The notes beneath the pieces are model-generated. The model saw only the letters and a program-made list of their open reading frames with translations. It was not told the origin of the DNA and did no database searches. From contig NZ_FNAN01000028.1 of the NCBI RefSeq assembly GCF_900101885.1, positions 1 through 64,000 on the forward strand: DNA of 64,000 nt. Reading direction: 5' to 3'. The DNA comes from Dyadobacter soli (GTDB taxonomy: Bacteria; Bacteroidota; Bacteroidia; Cytophagales; Spirosomataceae). Positions 6,938-16,072 of the stretch are shown in pieces. Position numbers and translations under genes: made by a program. Positions within the stretch are counted from its first letter, which is position 1; every line of letters starts with the position of its first letter.

Positions 6938-9169
6938 ATGCTGGCGAATAAAACTCAAATTGCAGATTTCCAAGACTGGACAAAGAATCCGTTCTGGAAA
7001 GCAGTCAGGTATCGATGGTACTGGTTTCTCATTTCGCCATTGCTGTCCGTTCTGCTCGGGTTTACCTTTTTGAGATACAAAACCCCGCATTACACCATCA
7101 CCGCCTCCCTGCTCGTTCGGGACGATTCGAGAGGAAGCGACTTCCACGAAACAGCGCTATTGGAAGAGCTGGGCTTGCCCGATGCCACCAGCAGCGTCGA
7201 AAACGAAATTGAAATACTCAAAAGCCGCACATTGCTCAGCCAGATAATCAGCGACCTGCATTTGACTACGCAATACTTCGCCGCCGGAACGCTTAAAACA
7301 ACCGAACTCTACGATAAAACGCCGTATAAAGTCAGGTTTCTGAAATCCCGCCCGGCGAAACCTGAATCCTACCTGATCATTCGGGAGACCGACAGCACAT
7401 TCAGGCTTCAAACTTCGGATCATTATTACAAAGGAAGTTTCGGGAAAAAGTTATCGCTACCGCACGGCGCTGCAATCATGGACACGACCCGTTTTAAACC
7501 ATCTTCCCACTACCAGTATTCCTTCAAAATATCCGCAACCGAGACCATCCTGGATCACTATGATCGCGTTCTGCGCATTCAGGCACCCAACAAAGCTGCC
7601 AGCCTTGTCAATCTGTCTATCCAGGACGTATTGCCGCGCAAAGGCGAGGCTATTTTAAATCAGCTGATCGAGCGATACCAAAAAGCTAGCATCCAAGAGA
7701 AGAACAAAGTAGCGGACAACACGATTGCTTTCATCAACTCCAATCTCACCCATATATCGTCCGAACTGACACAGGTTGAAACGAACATCGAGCAGTTTCG
7801 CAAGCGCCATCGCGTGATCGATATGGCGGAAGATGGAAGGCAGGCTCTTCAACAATATCATTCGAATGCATCGGATGAAAAGCAACTGGCAATGCATTTG
7901 AAAATCGTGGGGCTGCTGGAAGCACATTTGCGCGAGAAATCCGCTACGGCCATTCCATCTGCTTTGTACCCGCAGGAGAGCAATTTTGCGGCTATGGTTA
8001 GTAAATACAATGAAACGCAGCTGGCGCTTACCCGGGCGCTGGCGTCGCTTGCACCCGGGCATCCCGAAGTACAATCCATGGAGAAGCAGATCGGGGTTTT
8101 GAGAACCAGTCTTGCCGATGCCATTGAACATCAGAAGCGGGAGCTAACATTAAGCATTGCCGCCATTCGCGAATATGGCAGAGGTTTCGAGAATGCAATC
8201 ACGCGGCTTCCGGGAAACCAGCGGGCATTTCTGTCGCAGTCACGCGAGCAGGGTATTCAGCAGGAGTTGTATTTGTTTTTACTCAAAAAACGAATGGAAA
8301 CGGCGATTTCCCGCTCCGCTAACATTGCCAATGCGAGGGTAGTCGATGCGCCGAAAGCCAGTCAGCTACCGGTGTATCCTAACCGGCAGCTGACCTTGCT
8401 GATCGCATTGCTTTCAGGTCTCCTGACGCCAGTCGGAATACTTTACATCGGGCAAATCTTCAATAACAAAATCACATCGAAGGAAGATATCGCGCGACAA
8501 TGCGATGTGACCATTATCGGGGAAATCAGCCAGCAACGATGGAGGCAGGTTGGTAGCCGGAGCCTTATCAAAGAACAGTTCCGCTCGTTGCGCACGAATG
8601 TCCAGTTTGTTGTCGGTACCCGCCCGAATACCGTGATACTGCTTACATCCGCCATGGCCGGTGAGGGAAAATCGTTCATTGCCATGCACCTCGCGCAGTC
8701 CCTGGCGCTCGCGGGCAGGAAGGTGCTTCTTATCGACTTCGATCTTCGAAAACCTTCCCTCGCCCTCCTACTGAATCTGCGTCCGGAAGGCGTCACGGAA
8801 TACATCACATCTGAACGGGAACCGCTCATCCAGCGATGTGCTAACGGCCCGCCGTTTGATTTCCTCGCTGCCGGTATGCCACACGTCGATACCGGCGAAC
8901 TAATGCTTTCGCCAAGGGTCGCCGAGCTTATTCCAAAACTCAAAATCGGGTATGACTATGTGCTGCTCGACAGCCCGCCCGTTGGCCTGGTGGCCGATGC
9001 GCGGTTCCTAAGTCCCTATGCCGATTTGACTTTATACATCGTCCGCCAGCATTTCACATTCATGCATCAACTCACTGATTTGCACAAAATCCGTGAGCAA
9101 TTACCGGATCTCCATCTGGTGCTCAACGGCACCCGCGATTTGCGCCGGTATCAATACCATTACCAGTAA
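6938..9169 (+). CDS. Wzc-like polysaccharide co-polymerase / BY-kinase fusion
   Basis: 743 residues from the ATG at 6938; a GTG nine bases upstream is possible. An N-terminal Wzz region begins with a membrane segment at about 22-45. A long periplasmic part with coiled coil follows (about 230-420), then PNRQLTLLIALLSGLLTPVGILYIG as second membrane segment (about 475-500). The C-terminal cytoplasmic tyrosine kinase has Walker A SAMAGEGKS (about 571-579), Walker A' LLIDFDLRKP and Walker B YVLLDSPPVGLVADA. The tail ends RRYQYHYQ, a short tyrosine cluster that is the expected autophosphorylation site. It controls chain length and export of the polymer made by the genes behind it. It heads the locus; 27 bp separate it from neuB. 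No outer-membrane Wza-like gene is present in the window. Confidence 0.9.
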   Translation: MLANKTQIADFQDWTKNPFWKAVRYRWYWFLISPLLSVLLGFTFLRYKTPHYTITASLLVRDDSRGSDFHETALLEELGLPDATSSVENEIEILKSRTLLSQIISDLHLTTQYFAAGTLKTTELYDKTPYKVRFLKSRPAKPESYLIIRETDSTFRLQTSDHYYKGSFGKKLSLPHGAAIMDTTRFKPSSHYQYSFKISATETILDHYDRVLRIQAPNKAASLVNLSIQDVLPRKGEAILNQLIERYQKASIQEKNKVADNTIAFINSNLTHISSELTQVETNIEQFRKRHRVIDMAEDGRQALQQYHSNASDEKQLAMHLKIVGLLEAHLREKSATAIPSALYPQESNFAAMVSKYNETQLALTRALASLAPGHPEVQSMEKQIGVLRTSLADAIEHQKRELTLSIAAIREYGRGFENAITRLPGNQRAFLSQSREQGIQQELYLFLLKKRMETAISRSANIANARVVDAPKASQLPVYPNRQLTLLIALLSGLLTPVGILYIGQIFNNKITSKEDIARQCDVTIIGEISQQRWRQVGSRSLIKEQFRSLRTNVQFVVGTRPNTVILLTSAMAGEGKSFIAMHLAQSLALAGRKVLLIDFDLRKPSLALLLNLRPEGVTEYITSEREPLIQRCANGPPFDFLAAGMPHVDTGELMLSPRVAELIPKLKIGYDYVLLDSPPVGLVADARFLSPYADLTLYIVRQHFTFMHQLTDLHKIREQLPDLHLVLNGTRDLRRYQYHYQ

Positions 9170-9196
9170 CATTCATTTAACCATAAAAACACACCT

Positions 9197-10210
9197 ATGA
9201 AACAGCACATTTATGTCATCGGGGAAATTGGCCAGGCGCATGAAGGCAGTATCGGCCTCGCGCATGCGTATGTAGACGCGCTCGCGCACGCAGGAGCCAA
9301 TGCAGCCAAATTTCAAGTCCACATCGCCGATGCGGAAAGCAGTATTTACGAAGATTTCCGCGTCAAGATCCCTTACCAGAACGGGTCCCGTTTCGATTAT
9401 TGGAAAAGTATGGAGTTCAGCGCAGATGACTGGGCAGGGCTTAAAACACATTGCGAAAAAGTGGGTCTGGACTTTTTGGCAAGCCCATTTTCGCTGGCGG
9501 CGGTAGAATTGCTCGACAAAATCGGGGTAATGGGGTTTAAAATTGGGTCGGGCGAGGTGGATAACCTGCCTATGCTCGATAAAATAGCAGAAACGGGAAA
9601 GCCGGTGATCCTATCGTCGGGTATGAGCTCCTGGGCCGAACTGGACCTGGCCGTATCGATGCTGAAATCGCGGTGCACAGCCGTTTCCCTGCTTCAATGC
9701 ACGACGGCATATCCTGCCAAGCCGCACCAATGGGGGCTGAATGTCATGCAGGAAATGGGTAAGCGCTACCAGGTTTCCGTGGGTTTCTCGGATCATTCAG
9801 GCGATATTTTCGCGTGCCTCGCCGCTGCGGCGCTCGGCGCACGCCTACTCGAATTTCACGTCACATTCGACAAACGGATGAGTAATCCCGATGCCTCCTC
9901 ATCGCTTACGCTACGCCAGGCCACGACGCTCATCGCCGGTATCCGCAAAATTGAAACTGCTTTGAATTTCCCTGTGAATAAGGATGCGAATGCCACTTTT
10001 TCGAGAATGAAAAGCATGTTCGGCAAATCGCTGGCGGTAAACCGCGACTTGCGGAAGGGCGAGCAGATTCAATGCACCGACCTTGAAACCAAGAAGCCGG
10101 CCGGCTTTGGTGTGGCAGCGGCACGTTACCAGGAAGTTTTGGGCAAAACGCTCACAAAAGACATTGCGCAATGGGATTTTCTCACCGAAAACCATTTCAC
10201 CCATGCGTAA
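9197..10210 (+). CDS. neuB: N-acetylneuraminate (nonulosonate) synthase, NeuB family
   Basis: 337 residues. The N-terminal TIM barrel starts VIGEIGQAHEGSIGLA and carries NAAKFQVH, LDFLASPFS, FKIGSGEVDNLPML, GKPVILSSGMSSW, LLQCTTAYPA, VGFSDHSG and LEFHVTFDKRMSNPDASSS, the ordered metal- and PEP-binding motifs of NeuB. The C-terminal SAF (antifreeze-like) domain begins near GKSLAVNRDLRKGEQI. The enzyme condenses phosphoenolpyruvate with N-acetylmannosamine, or a trideoxy analogue, to give a nine-carbon acid. Whether the product is sialic, legionaminic or another acid cannot be decided from sequence: the extra dehydratase and aminotransferase needed for legionaminic acid are not in the window. 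Its last 8 bp overlap the next gene. Confidence 0.9.
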   Translation: MKQHIYVIGEIGQAHEGSIGLAHAYVDALAHAGANAAKFQVHIADAESSIYEDFRVKIPYQNGSRFDYWKSMEFSADDWAGLKTHCEKVGLDFLASPFSLAAVELLDKIGVMGFKIGSGEVDNLPMLDKIAETGKPVILSSGMSSWAELDLAVSMLKSRCTAVSLLQCTTAYPAKPHQWGLNVMQEMGKRYQVSVGFSDHSGDIFACLAAAALGARLLEFHVTFDKRMSNPDASSSLTLRQATTLIAGIRKIETALNFPVNKDANATFSRMKSMFGKSLAVNRDLRKGEQIQCTDLETKKPAGFGVAAARYQEVLGKTLTKDIAQWDFLTENHFTHA

Positions 10211-11348
10211 AATATGCGTCGTTATCACCGCCCGGGCGAGTTACAGCCGGATCAAAACCGTACTGACGGCCATTCATGCGCACCCGAAGCTCGCATTGCA
10301 AATTATAGTTACCGGAAGCGCATTGGTAGATCGGTATGGCAACATCATCCCGTACCTGGAAGCGGAAAATCTGCCGGTTTCAGCTGTTATTCCAAATTTG
10401 CTGGATGTCGAAAGCGACACTGCTTCTGCTAAAACTACCGGGCTCGCCGTCATTGAACTGGCTACTTTTTTTGCCAACCACCGACCGGATGTAGTAGTAA
10501 CCGTCGCCGATCGCTTCGAGACCATTGCTACGGCCATCGCCGCTGTGAATATGAATATTCCGCTCGCTCATATTCAAGGCGGTGAAATTACCGGTAATAT
10601 CGACGACCGGATCAGGAACAGCATTTCACAACTCGCCGACCTGCATTTCGTAGCCACCGAAAATGCGAGGGCGCGACTGATGTATTGGGGGCTTTCGCCG
10701 CAAAAAGTGCATTACACCGGCTGCCCGTCCATCGATCTGGTCTTTCAGCACAAGGATTACGATTTCAACCCTTACGAGATTTACGGAGGCGTCGGGTCGC
10801 AGCCGGATCTGAATGATCCTTATCTGATTGTATTGCAGCATCCGGTAACCACCGAAAAAGGGCATTCGAAATGGCAGATCAATAATACATTGCACGCCAT
10901 AGCAGCCTTGAATATGCCCGGCATCTGGTTCTGGCCTAATGCAGATCCGGGGACGGCCGGTACCGCTCAGGGTATACGCGCCTTCCGGGACCAACATCCG
11001 GACTTTCCTTTTCACTTCTTCAAGAATATGGAATCGGGCCATTTCATTCAGTTGCTGAAAAATTGCGCATGCATTGTCGGCAATTCCAGCGTGGGGATAC
11101 GTGAATGCAGTGCATTAGGCATCCCGGCGGTGAACATCGGAAGCCGGCAGCTTGGCCGCGAAAGAGGCCCGAACGTGGTGAATTGCATTCCCGACACGGA
11201 GGCAATCCTCTCGGCCATAAAGCGTCAGCTCGCGCACGGGCGTTACCCGCAGGTGACGCTGTACGGGAAAGGCGACGCGGGCGAGCATATTGCCGGGCAC
11301 CTCGCTACCATTCCATTCATTCTCAAAAAGCACCTCCTCCCGGCATGA
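10203..11348 (+). CDS. neuC: UDP-N-acetylglucosamine 2-epimerase (hydrolysing), NeuC/LegG family
   Basis: 381 residues from the ATG at 10203, which overlaps the neuB stop; an upstream in-frame extension exists but lies wholly inside neuB. GT-B-like two-domain epimerase: KICVVITARASYSRIKTV at the N-terminus, VVVTVADRFETIATAIAA, IPLAHIQGGEITGNIDDRIRNSIS (both His/Glu active-site regions), VHYTGCPSIDLV, IVLQHPVTTEKG, IVGNSSVGIRECSALGIPAVNIGSRQ near the C-terminus. It supplies the 2-epimerised, UDP-free amino sugar to NeuB. The usual GTRAEYG start is replaced by TARASYS, a small departure. Ends with a 4-bp ATGA overlap with neuA. Confidence 0.9.
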   Translation: MRKICVVITARASYSRIKTVLTAIHAHPKLALQIIVTGSALVDRYGNIIPYLEAENLPVSAVIPNLLDVESDTASAKTTGLAVIELATFFANHRPDVVVTVADRFETIATAIAAVNMNIPLAHIQGGEITGNIDDRIRNSISQLADLHFVATENARARLMYWGLSPQKVHYTGCPSIDLVFQHKDYDFNPYEIYGGVGSQPDLNDPYLIVLQHPVTTEKGHSKWQINNTLHAIAALNMPGIWFWPNADPGTAGTAQGIRAFRDQHPDFPFHFFKNMESGHFIQLLKNCACIVGNSSVGIRECSALGIPAVNIGSRQLGRERGPNVVNCIPDTEAILSAIKRQLAHGRYPQVTLYGKGDAGEHIAGHLATIPFILKKHLLPA

Positions 11349-12085
11349 CGACACCATTTCCCAAAATCCTGGGCCTCATTCCCGCGCGAAAAGGCTCGAA
11401 GGGCGTTCCCGGCAAAAATATGAAGCTACTGGATGGAAAGCCGCTGATACAATACACATTGGAAGCAGCGGAGCAATCGGAGCTGCTCGATACCATACTT
11501 GTCTCAACGGATTGTTCTGAAACCACATTTTTTGCCAATTGTTTTGCCAAAACAAATGCGCCCTTCCTTCGGCCTGCGCATTTGGCTACCGAGCGTTCGC
11601 CGATGATCGATGTCGTGGTACATGCGTTGTACTATGCCGAAAAGCATTGGGGCTCCTTCGACTACATTGTGCTGCTGCAACCCACTGCCCCCTTACGCGC
11701 ACCAGGCATGATCGACGCTGCCATCCACGATATCATTGACAAAGAAGCGGACAGCCTGGTCTCCGTCCGCAAAATCCCGGATGCATTCAACCCCTTTTGG
11801 GCATACGCGTTCGGGGAAAACGGGTTGGAAAAAATGGTCGGAGACGTAGCATACCAAACGATAACCCGTCGACAGGAACTACCCCCTGCATACCATCGGG
11901 ACGGTGAGATTTACATCGCGCGTACATCGCTCGTGCGCGAAGGGCTGCTAACCGGTGGCAAAATAGCCGCCTGGTTGAATGATAATGCATTCGGAATCAA
12001 TATCGATACGCCTGCCGACTGGGGACAGGCCGAAAACCTTCTTCAATTATGGAAAGAACAGACCAAAAGCGTATTCTCCTGCTGA
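11345..12085 (+). CDS. neuA: CMP-nonulosonate (N-acylneuraminate) cytidylyltransferase
   Basis: 246 residues from the ATG at 11345 (the ATGA junction with neuC). The nucleotide-binding loop ILGLIPARKGSKGVPGKN (about 8-25) has the RKGSK signature. LLDTILVSTDC, YIVLLQPTAPLRAPGMID, SLVSVRKIPDAFNPFW and YHRDGEIYIART follow, and the closing GINIDTPADWGQAE carries the metal-binding Asp. It activates the nonulosonic acid as the CMP sugar for a transferase. The last 37 bp overlap the next gene in another frame, an unusually long overlap for this locus. Confidence 0.9.
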   Translation: MTTPFPKILGLIPARKGSKGVPGKNMKLLDGKPLIQYTLEAAEQSELLDTILVSTDCSETTFFANCFAKTNAPFLRPAHLATERSPMIDVVVHALYYAEKHWGSFDYIVLLQPTAPLRAPGMIDAAIHDIIDKEADSLVSVRKIPDAFNPFWAYAFGENGLEKMVGDVAYQTITRRQELPPAYHRDGEIYIARTSLVREGLLTGGKIAAWLNDNAFGINIDTPADWGQAENLLQLWKEQTKSVFSC

Positions 12086-13401
12086 TTACCAATCCATTTG
12101 CAGTTATCAACATGATCCATTCCGGCGTGACGGCAGAACTCTGCACGCATTATGGAATTTATGTCATGTCGAATCTGCTGACCTGCGCCGACATCGAGCA
12201 TTTCAACCGGCATTTCCGATCGAATATGCATTGGCTGCCGACGCCGCTTCCGGAAATTTCACGGATCACAAAATGGCTTAGAGCTGGACAAATGCTTCTT
12301 TTCGGCCATTTCTTCCAAATTGAAACTATCCGCATCAAAGTCCATGAAAAAAGCACATTCTTCCACTGGCTTTTTTCAATTACCCAAAAAAGCCCTTTGC
12401 TGATCCATTTGAGCGGCCTGCTACTGGTAGTAACCAGAAATTGGCTGATCCGCCGCACAAAACATCCGGGTTTACGCGGCCTGGCTGCCGACTACAATTT
12501 TCAAACGGTAATTTCCACGTCCCCGCTCGATCTGCGCGAGAATGCGATAGTCAATTCACTCCAAATGCACGGGATTCCAGGCATCTCGATTATCATCAGT
12601 TGGGACAATCTTACTTCGAAAGGGGTGATCAACACGCAATCCGACAGGGTCTTGGTTTGGAATAACCAGATGGCATCCGAGTATCACCGGTTCTACGCAA
12701 TTTTCGGGGATAATGCTGTGGTTCGCATTGCCGGGATTCCAAGGTTCGACATTTACCGGCGTCCACCGGCTCAAAGCCTGCATTTCAATAATATTTCAAA
12801 AACCGACCGGCCATCGCGGCTAATACTTTTCTCAACCGGCGCTATCAAGCATCATTCGTGCCAAAACTACATTATCCGGGACCTGCTCGAATACACGGAA
12901 AACCGGCCGGATATTACCATTCTGATCCGATGCCACCCAGGCGACGATGCGAGGCGGTACGACTGTTTCAGGGGAATTAAAAATCTCCATTTCTTCCAGC
13001 CATTTGGCAAAAGCCGCATTCCGCCTGTCGATTACCTCGAAATATTGCATTCACAATTGTCGCGCTGCGATGTATGCCTGCAAGTCGCCTCTACAATGCT
13101 GCTCGACGCCGCTGCCGCCAACAAACCTTGCATCAGCATCGCCTACGACGCCCGCCCGGAGGTGGATTACGCACACTCCGTGAAGCGGTTCTATGATTAT
13201 TCGCATCAGCTATCACTTCCAGATCGCTTAAAGAACCACATTGTGTACGATCGCTGGCAGCTGTTCGAGAAACTGGATGAAATGCTCGGTGAAAGCTACG
13301 CCTCAAACGGGATTAGAAATGCTGTCGAGCCCATCATTCATTGTTGCTCCCCCGAATCTGTACATTTAACCACGCAATACATCCGGGAATGGTTAGGCTG
13401 A
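12049..13401 (+). CDS. Putative GT-B glycosyltransferase, candidate nonulosonate transferase
   Basis: 450 residues. No close family recognised. The C-terminal half has a GT-B donor-domain look: RLILFSTGAIKHHS, ITILIRCHPGDDARRYDCF, and SRCDVCLQVASTMLLDAAAANKPCISIAYDAR (about residues 340-372), a pattern shared with CDP-glycerol glycerophosphotransferase-like and capsule transferases. The N-terminal half starts ILLLITNPFAVINMIHSGV and holds DNLTSKGVI and DRVLVWNNQM at the middle, like surface polymer transferases that read 'his name on a wire' motifs poorly. Its place directly after neuA, with a 37-bp overlap, suggests it uses the CMP-activated acid; that is inference. It could instead transfer another sugar. 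Confidence 0.6.
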   Translation: MERTDQKRILLLITNPFAVINMIHSGVTAELCTHYGIYVMSNLLTCADIEHFNRHFRSNMHWLPTPLPEISRITKWLRAGQMLLFGHFFQIETIRIKVHEKSTFFHWLFSITQKSPLLIHLSGLLLVVTRNWLIRRTKHPGLRGLAADYNFQTVISTSPLDLRENAIVNSLQMHGIPGISIIISWDNLTSKGVINTQSDRVLVWNNQMASEYHRFYAIFGDNAVVRIAGIPRFDIYRRPPAQSLHFNNISKTDRPSRLILFSTGAIKHHSCQNYIIRDLLEYTENRPDITILIRCHPGDDARRYDCFRGIKNLHFFQPFGKSRIPPVDYLEILHSQLSRCDVCLQVASTMLLDAAAANKPCISIAYDARPEVDYAHSVKRFYDYSHQLSLPDRLKNHIVYDRWQLFEKLDEMLGESYASNGIRNAVEPIIHCCSPESVHLTTQYIREWLG

Positions 13402-14780
13402 TCGTCGCGACGGGCAAAAAGGCCATTTTGTCCGTCAGCATCGCGTGGATAGCCACCACGCTTTGCAGCTCACTGCTGATGTTTGGCGAAAGTACCGTGC
13501 AAACGGTCCTCGTTTTCGGGTTCTACATTTATTGTATCCTAACGTTGGCCATACCTTCGGACTACGGGCTTTTCCATGTGGTCAGCATTCCGGCGCTAAG
13601 CCAGTTTTTGCATTTATTTCAAAAATACGATTTCCCCGCAGGAGCCAATTCGCTCTGGCGGCTGCTTCCGTTTATACTGGTTGATCTGCGGATGCTATCG
13701 GCACTGATCCGGTTCAAAACGGGCCTGACGAGCACCGAAAAAAGCATAGTAGCCTCGTGGTTTGCATTGAATTTTGTATTCATCATCATTTCACCAAACC
13801 TGTCGGGGATCATCACAGGCGCATTTACACTAATCCTTTTCACCATTCCTCTGTATTTCCTCTACCTCGGCGTTCTCTCAAAACTTCCTTCATTCGCCGG
13901 GGATATGGAACGATCGCTATGCCTGATCTTCATCCTACTGGTGCTGGGAACATTCGGCCTCGTGTATTTCGGAGCGCAATACAAAGGAGCCAGCAACCTG
14001 CTGGTAACCCGCAACATTTCGGATACCAATGTGACAATGGCGTATTTTATCCTCCTTTGGCCATTTGCAATGCTGTACGCGAGCCGCACCCGGTACATTT
14101 TGCTATTGACCCTGGTGATGTTTTTACTTTTCGTGTCGATAGTCGTGCTCTCCTTTTCACGCGGGGCGGTCTTAATCGTGTTGCCTTACCTGCTCGCCTC
14201 ATTGCTTGTTACGGGTAACTGGAAGTATGCATTTTGTTTGGCAGCGATCGCTGTATTCCTCAGCACGATTTCGCTCGACTTCATCCATGCAGACCTTGCG
14301 TATTCCTGGCAGCTGCGTTTCGCCGATTTCCAGACTGCGGGGCCGGTTCTACAAAAAATTCAGGAAGCGAGTGGGAGGTCGGAAATCCGCAGGCTTGCAT
14401 ATGAGCTGTTTCTCGAAAGTCCGCTCTACGGGCATGGTACGGGTAGTTTCGAGGTGTTGGGCCCGGGTTACCGGGAGGCGCATTCGATGTTTTTCACAGT
14501 GCTGGCCGAACAAGGGCTGATCGGGGTACTCTATATGTATGGGCTGTTTGTGATACTGGGCAGTCATTTGTTCAAAATCGTTGCCTGTGAATGGCGGTAC
14601 CGGCTGTTGCCCGTCGCATTAGCGACGTATTTACTCTTTGTACATACAGTGGGATTTGTTTTTGTAATTATTCCAGCCAAAAGTCTTACTATCAACTGCA
14701 TAGCACCCGTTTTGCTGATCTGCATTTATTACTATTCCAAAAGCATTGCCAACAAATCCGCGCCTTCCGATCATGGCTAA
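13389..14780 (+). CDS. O-antigen ligase / Wzy-type polymerase
   Basis: 463 residues from the ATG at 13389, overlapping the previous gene by 13 bp; a longer upstream frame lies within that gene. About ten to twelve hydrophobic segments. The large periplasmic loop carries SGRSEIRRLAYELFLESPLYGHGTGSF and EAHSMFFTVLAEQGLIGVLYMYG (about 320-385), the Wzy_C / O-antigen ligase pattern with the conserved His. It most likely polymerises the repeat unit in the periplasm; ligation to lipid A core is the alternative. Together with the Wzc-like protein this points to a Wzx/Wzy-dependent pathway, but no Wzx flippase is in the window. Confidence 0.85.
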   Translation: MVRLIVATGKKAILSVSIAWIATTLCSSLLMFGESTVQTVLVFGFYIYCILTLAIPSDYGLFHVVSIPALSQFLHLFQKYDFPAGANSLWRLLPFILVDLRMLSALIRFKTGLTSTEKSIVASWFALNFVFIIISPNLSGIITGAFTLILFTIPLYFLYLGVLSKLPSFAGDMERSLCLIFILLVLGTFGLVYFGAQYKGASNLLVTRNISDTNVTMAYFILLWPFAMLYASRTRYILLLTLVMFLLFVSIVVLSFSRGAVLIVLPYLLASLLVTGNWKYAFCLAAIAVFLSTISLDFIHADLAYSWQLRFADFQTAGPVLQKIQEASGRSEIRRLAYELFLESPLYGHGTGSFEVLGPGYREAHSMFFTVLAEQGLIGVLYMYGLFVILGSHLFKIVACEWRYRLLPVALATYLLFVHTVGFVFVIIPAKSLTINCIAPVLLICIYYYSKSIANKSAPSDHG

Positions 14781-15750
14781 CTTACTGATTATTGGCAGGT
14801 TTCCACCGCCGATAGGTGGTGTAACAATGCATTTGAAAAGGCTGACGCAAGGCCTTCGGCAAGCAGGATTCGATTTCGACTTTTGCGATTTGGGAATGGC
14901 TTCTACTTTCGAGATCCTTTCCGATATAGCAAGGCATCGTATCATTCACATCCATTTCTCGAACCCGGCTGCACAAATGCTGTTCGCGATTTTTTGCCGG
15001 CTTACCTGCAAGAAATTGATCATTACATACCACGGCTGCTGGGGCAGATATGGAAAACTGGGAAATTGGATGGTGAAACTGTCGGCACGCTTCGCGTACG
15101 TGCCTATCGTACAGGAGCGCACGAGCCTAGCGCCCGCGCTGCGCTGCAACCCGCGTGCATGCGAAATTTCAACTTACATTGCGGATTCCGAGATGCAGCC
15201 GCTGCCGGCATCACTGCATTTGAAGATAGCTTTTCGGTGTGAGCATTACGAGGCCACATTCTGCACCAATGCCTGGAATGTGACCTTTGACAAATATGGT
15301 CGGGAAATTTACGGGATTTCGGAAATGATCAACCGGTTCGCGGCATATCCGCAGTACCAGCTCCTGATATCCGACCCTTCCGGCAATTACCGATCGTATA
15401 TTCAGAATAGCACACAGCACATTTCAAGCAATGTGTTTTTTGTCAGCCACTTACACGACTTCAAAAGTATTCTGCTGCTTTCCGATGCATTCATCAGGAA
15501 TACTACTACCGACGGCATATCACTATCTATTCACGAGGCGCGTGACCTGCGAATTCCCGTACTGGCGTCAAGTACCGTCTGGCGACCGCCATTTTGCAGC
15601 ACTTTTCAGGATTTTTCAGGGACTGATTTAAAGGTAAAACTGGAAGAAGCGAGACGGCTGATAACTCTGCCCGTTGCAGCTTCCGATACACTGCCCAAGC
15701 TCATTGAACTGTACCGGAATATTGATCTGAAATGTGTGTCAACTATCTGA
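14773..15750 (+). CDS. Glycosyltransferase, GT4-like
   Basis: 325 residues from the ATG at 14773 (8-bp overlap with the polymerase gene). The N-terminus NLLIIGRFPPPIGGVTMHLKRL is the classic GT4 acceptor-domain start, followed by IIHIHFSNP and KKLIITYHGCWGRYG. The C-terminal half is weakly conserved: NVFFVSHLHDFKSILLLSDAFIRNTTTDGISLSIHEARDLRIPVLAS (about 230-275) carries the ExxxxxxPVL pattern of the donor site. Sugar specificity unknown. Last gene of the locus. Confidence 0.8.
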   Translation: MANLLIIGRFPPPIGGVTMHLKRLTQGLRQAGFDFDFCDLGMASTFEILSDIARHRIIHIHFSNPAAQMLFAIFCRLTCKKLIITYHGCWGRYGKLGNWMVKLSARFAYVPIVQERTSLAPALRCNPRACEISTYIADSEMQPLPASLHLKIAFRCEHYEATFCTNAWNVTFDKYGREIYGISEMINRFAAYPQYQLLISDPSGNYRSYIQNSTQHISSNVFFVSHLHDFKSILLLSDAFIRNTTTDGISLSIHEARDLRIPVLASSTVWRPPFCSTFQDFSGTDLKVKLEEARRLITLPVAASDTLPKLIELYRNIDLKCVSTI

Positions 15751-15759
15751 CAAACAGCC

Positions 15760-15794
15760 TATAAAAAACAAAGGCATAGAAAAATTTCCATGCC
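15760..15794. terminator. Weak bidirectional terminator candidate
   Basis: GGCATAGAAA...TTTCCATGCC forms a 9-bp hairpin with one mismatch (15773-15794). Only the minus-strand reading has a T-rich tail, so as a terminator of the polysaccharide locus it is uncertain. Confidence 0.4.
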
Positions 15795-16072
15795 CTGTTT
15801 CACACTATACACACACTATATTTTTAATATCTATATATCGCTCGGATAAATTTCAAGTTGAATTTCAATACCGCAAAATAACAAACTAAAGTGATCAGAA
15901 AAAAACTTTAGGATGCGAATTTCTAAATTCTAATCAGAAAATAATGGACATTTCCATAAAAAGTTTTTAGCAGATTGTCCTATTCCTCAAAATTACGGAA
16001 AATTGGCGTAATTATTGCTTCAAACTACTCTGCCTGATTACTTTCGTGCAATTAACACTCACCAACTCATTC
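15795..16072. other. AT-rich intergenic region before terC
   Basis: No reading frame of note. It is clearly more AT-rich than its surroundings. TTG at 16015-16017 and TACTTTCG at 16039-16046, 21 bp apart, resemble a -33/-7 promoter with one mismatch. If used, transcription starts near 16052, which supports the ATG at 16073 rather than the GTG at 16046 for terC. Confidence 0.4.

Noticed and set aside
11105..11344. Upstream extension of neuA by 80 codons
   Set aside because: The stretch lies inside neuC in another frame; the ATG in the ATGA junction gives the normal NeuA start (GLIPARKGSKG near residue 10).
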